A DNA stretch of 15,535 nt from Flavipsychrobacter stenotrophus (GTDB taxonomy: Bacteria; Bacteroidota; Bacteroidia; Chitinophagales; Chitinophagaceae): positions 1 through 15,535 of the forward strand of contig CANCOG010000050.1 in the NCBI GenBank assembly GCA_947379685.1. Direction: 5' to 3'. Below the pieces are notes generated by a model. The model was given only the letters and a program-made list of their open reading frames with translations, was not told the DNA's origin and ran no database searches. Below, piece after piece: positions 13,711 to 15,535 of the stretch. A program made the translations under genes and the position numbers. Numbering within the stretch: position 1 is the first letter of the stretch; each line of letters starts with the position of its first letter.

Positions 13711-13718
13711 TATATTTG
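13711..13718 (+). promoter_or_regulatory. Possible distal -7 box within a TACACC/GGTGTA inverted repeat
   Basis: TATATTTG matches TAnnTTTG and lies between TACACC (13695-13700) and GGTGTA (13719-13724), a 6-bp inverted repeat. It could be a second promoter for the tandem secreted genes, 77 nt before the ATG at 13796. No -33 element is evident, so support is weak. Confidence 0.3.
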
Positions 13719-13759
13719 GGTGTAGATAATACGAAGATAAAGAGGGTATCCTGGTATGT

Positions 13760-13788
13760 TTTGTAAAATGTGCTCTAAGCTAAATTTG
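13760..13788 (+). promoter_or_regulatory. Promoter of the paralogous secreted-protein pair (TTTG-N17-TAAATTTG)
   Basis: TTTG (13760-13763) and TAAATTTG (13781-13788) match the Bacteroidota elements, with a slightly short 17-nt spacer. The -7 box ends 7 nt before the ATG at 13796, so the transcript would be nearly leaderless. Confidence 0.5.
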
Positions 13789-13795
13789 GACATAA

Positions 13796-14395
13796 ATGAA
13801 ATCAAAAGTTGTTTTAGTTCTTAGTTTTATCACTACATTTTACTGCGATGCACAGCAGATGTGTACTCAATTCAATTTTAAATTAACTTACTATTCCAGA
13901 GAAGGGAAAAACAAAAATCTTGATGGTGTGGAAATACACAAAATGGAGCTTATTAGTGGCATTGGAGCTTCGTTTACTTTATTCAATTGTGGCCAAAAGA
14001 GTCTTTCGGTTCAAAAATACCCTTCAATTGGTGTTGATGGCTTTTACTCATTTAGTCTCAGATTGAAAAAGAAAGACGGAGAAGTATATAATAAGTTTTG
14101 CGACTTCCCAATTGATCGCGGAGATGAAATTGAACAACCAAATATTGACATCAGAATACCTCCTGAAAAAAGTGGGAAAACTGCATTAATGTTGATGAAT
14201 GATTTAGAAAAATTGCCGTTGGGTGAATATGAAGTTTCTGCCGTTTTCAGTTACAACTTAACGAAAGATCCCTTTAAAGGGAAAAGTATAGATTCTCTTC
14301 AGCAGGCAAAATTTCTGCAATTTCTTACCAGTCCCGCCGATGGCTATTATTTGCAATACGCTACCAACAAAGTGCATTTTAAGGTTATAGATTAG
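13796..14395 (+). CDS. Small secreted protein of unknown function, paralogue 1
   Basis: The 199-residue product has a signal peptide (MKSKVVLVLSFITTFYCDA, cleavage near AQQ). I recognise no named family. The mature chain looks like one beta-sandwich: FTLFNCGQKSLSV (60-72), IGVDGFYSFSLRLKKK (78-93), FCDFPIDRGDEI (101-112), IRIPPEKSGKTA (119-130), LPLGEYEVSAVFSY (140-153) and GYYLQYATNKVHFKV (183-197). The PP.K...T followed by LP.G.Y..SA.F pattern is common in bacterial Ig-like domains. Cysteines 23, 65 and 102 all have counterparts in the next gene, which is clearly a tandem paralogue sharing the same landmarks in the same order. It is A/T-richer than the kdsD-to-yceI region. Confidence 0.8.
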   Translation: MKSKVVLVLSFITTFYCDAQQMCTQFNFKLTYYSREGKNKNLDGVEIHKMELISGIGASFTLFNCGQKSLSVQKYPSIGVDGFYSFSLRLKKKDGEVYNKFCDFPIDRGDEIEQPNIDIRIPPEKSGKTALMLMNDLEKLPLGEYEVSAVFSYNLTKDPFKGKSIDSLQQAKFLQFLTSPADGYYLQYATNKVHFKVID

Positions 14396-14419
14396 CACAT
14401 GACTTTCCACCTGTTTATT

Positions 14420-15037
14420 ATGAAAACAAACTTTCTTACGGTATTATTGTTCTTTATGTTCTGGCACATCGGTTGGGGTCAGGAGAAATGCCTTCATTTT
14501 GAACTGATATTGACTTCCGGCATAGGTGCAACCAGAGTCGATAACAGAAGTTTGGGGCAGGGTGACATTCAGGGACTCCATTGCCGTCTGGTTTTTGAAA
14601 ACTGCGGTACAAGCCCCATATATTTCCCAGATAGCTTAAAAATAGGGGCAGATGATGACGATAACGATGTGTACTTCAAAATAGTTAAAGAAAATGAGTT
14701 CTCCGATTTCTGCTACTCTGTATCAGAGGATCGCGCTAAAATAGCAGCTTCTATCTCCAAAACGATTTTGCCCCCTCAAAAAACAGCTTCGACAAAAGAG
14801 ATTTGGGGAAGTTATTTTGCAAACCTGCCTCCAGGCAGCTACAAGATCTCCGCAATTTTTCGTTCTAAAATTGATGACTTGTTCACCCATTTGTCAGAAA
14901 ACAAAAACAAGCAGTTGCTAAAGAAGGTTGCTAAATTCAATCATTCCGATAAATCAGGGTATTTCATGCAATACTCCTCTAACACGATTCATCTCACGGT
15001 ATTCCCAGAGACGTTTTACATTCTAAAAAAAGATTAA
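14420..15037 (+). CDS. Small secreted protein of unknown function, paralogue 2
   Basis: The product has 205 residues from the ATG at 14420, which gives a proper signal peptide (MKTNFLTVLLFFMFWHIGWG, then QEKC). An ATG at 14399 would prepend MTFHLFI. It mirrors the preceding protein: CLHFEL near the mature N-terminus, SGIGA, LVFENCG (57-63), IGADDDDND (75-83), FCYSVSEDRAKI (97-108), ILPPQKTAST (116-125), LPPGSYKISAIF (136-147) and GYFMQYSSNTIHLTV (180-194). Three cysteines (24, 62, 98) align with those of paralogue 1, and Cys55 is extra. It starts 24 nt after the paralogue 1 stop without its own promoter box, so the pair is probably one operon. Function is unknown; an export-dependent Ig-like fold is inferred. 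Confidence 0.8.
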   Translation: MKTNFLTVLLFFMFWHIGWGQEKCLHFELILTSGIGATRVDNRSLGQGDIQGLHCRLVFENCGTSPIYFPDSLKIGADDDDNDVYFKIVKENEFSDFCYSVSEDRAKIAASISKTILPPQKTASTKEIWGSYFANLPPGSYKISAIFRSKIDDLFTHLSENKNKQLLKKVAKFNHSDKSGYFMQYSSNTIHLTVFPETFYILKKD

Positions 15038-15154
15038 AATCATTAATTCAACGTTACCCAAGTTGTTTATAGGCCTCCAACTCATCGTTAAGCTCCAATG
15101 CCCATCCGAAAGCAACCCAACCCACCATATCTAAGATACAAGTTGAATCTTTAT

Positions 15155-15162
15155 TATATTTG
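15155..15162 (+). promoter_or_regulatory. Putative -7 box (TATATTTG) for the 3'-terminal gene
   Basis: TATATTTG matches TAnnTTTG exactly and lies 46 nt before the ATG at 15209. No TTTG is present at the usual -33 distance, so only half of the promoter is supported. Confidence 0.4.
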
Positions 15163-15208
15163 TTGAGAAAACTACAGGAACCAGGTTTTTAGATAGCAGG
15201 ACTACTCC

Positions 15209-15535
15209 ATGAAGATATTTAACCCGAATTCGATACTCTGCCTTTTCTTTTTAATTTTTCCTGCACTTGGAGTTTTCTACAACGTAGAGAAAGTTATTGT
15301 CCAGAGAAAGGGAACCATTATAAGGGCAGAAATAGTAAGAATGTTTGAGGGAGGATCCAAAACCAGTCCGTCCTGTCGTTTTACTGACAAAGGCGAACTT
15401 TTTAGCGATAATGTCACCAATAATTTTCTCGAAACGCATGAAGTGGGCGATACCATTGAGTTTCTTCACTACGATGATATCCCTGGTACCTTCGTCCGGC
15501 CCAACCGGTCACCCACCTATTTTTACTGGGATATT
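15209..15535 (+). CDS. Membrane-anchored or exported protein, truncated by the window end
   Basis: An open frame from the ATG at 15209 runs to the last base without a stop (109 codons visible). It begins MKIFNPNSILCLFFLIFPAL followed by GVFYNVEKV, a hydrophobic segment (about 8-23) that is either an uncleaved membrane helix or a signal peptide. The continuation KGTIIRAEIVRMFEGGSK, then CRFTDKGELFSDN, VGDTIEFLHYDDIPGTFVRP and SPTYFYWDI suggests a small beta domain. It recalls DUF3592-type membrane proteins, in which a strand with V.....G.....C.F...G and a VGD....Y motif follows a helix. That resemblance is tentative. It is on the same strand as the two secreted paralogues but 171 nt further on. 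Confidence 0.6.
   Translation, partial: MKIFNPNSILCLFFLIFPALGVFYNVEKVIVQRKGTIIRAEIVRMFEGGSKTSPSCRFTDKGELFSDNVTNNFLETHEVGDTIEFLHYDDIPGTFVRPNRSPTYFYWDI

Noticed and set aside
13681..13725. Fourteen-codon frame starting MKQYITPEIYYIWV
   Set aside because: It is too short, has no ribosome binding site, and overlaps a candidate promoter and inverted repeat.
14399..14419. Upstream ATG for secreted paralogue 2
   Set aside because: It adds seven residues ahead of a normal signal peptide; the MKTN start matches the MKSK start of paralogue 1.

Overview
The window reads as chromosome from a member of the Bacteroidota, plausibly the Chitinophagaceae. Three things point there: a type IX secretion (T9SS) type A sorting domain on the first protein; several starts preceded by the Bacteroidota -7 box TAnnTTTG, in the clearest cases with TTTG or TTG about 19-21 nt upstream; and protein families typical of the phylum (Omp28-like, TlpA fused to a DUF3738-like tail, YceI). 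The family-level placement is inference. I see no rRNA, tRNA, CRISPR array, phage module or intact insertion sequence.

Layout. 67-1986 (+) is a secreted Omp28-like, T9SS-sorted protein ending in a very strong, probably bidirectional terminator. Facing it, 2046-3348 (-) is a membrane-anchored Sel1-repeat protein whose ninth repeat is broken by a one-base frameshift. 3349-3682 holds no gene, only a dispersed repeat and small hairpins. 3683-5053 (-) is a LutB-type iron-sulfur lactate-utilisation protein without lutA or lutC beside it. 5054-5485 holds a compact hairpin-rich repeat element with inverted ends, then the operator of a higBA toxin-antitoxin pair (5486-6094, +). 6209-7258 (+) is a possible lipoprotein that looks like a very divergent serpin. 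It converges, 8 nt away, on 7267-8451 (-), a secreted thioredoxin-like protein with a DUF3738-like tail.

8452-8711 carries the inverted partner of the dispersed repeat. Then come kdsD (8712-9680, +), giving arabinose-5-phosphate for Kdo and hence lipopolysaccharide, and a membrane-anchored family 2 glycosyltransferase (9801-10757, +). These two make a small envelope-glycan block closed by a terminator. 10963-12762 (+) is a 599-residue protein of unknown role that resembles FMN-binding TIM-barrel enzymes of the nitronate monooxygenase type and carries a cysteine-rich C-terminal half. 12866-13495 (-) is a secreted YceI lipocalin-like protein whose promoter is covered by a perfect 16-bp palindrome, with a second related site 60 bp further out.

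13796-15037 (+) encodes two tandem, clearly paralogous small secreted proteins of unknown function. A further membrane-anchored protein starts at 15209 and runs off the end. Most products act in the envelope or outside the cell. Apart from higBA, kdsD with the glycosyltransferase, and the tandem paralogue pair, the genes look like independently transcribed single units. The best leads are the YceI operator pair, the higBA promoter with an almost leaderless start, the hairpin repeat element, the serpin-like protein and the TIM-barrel protein.
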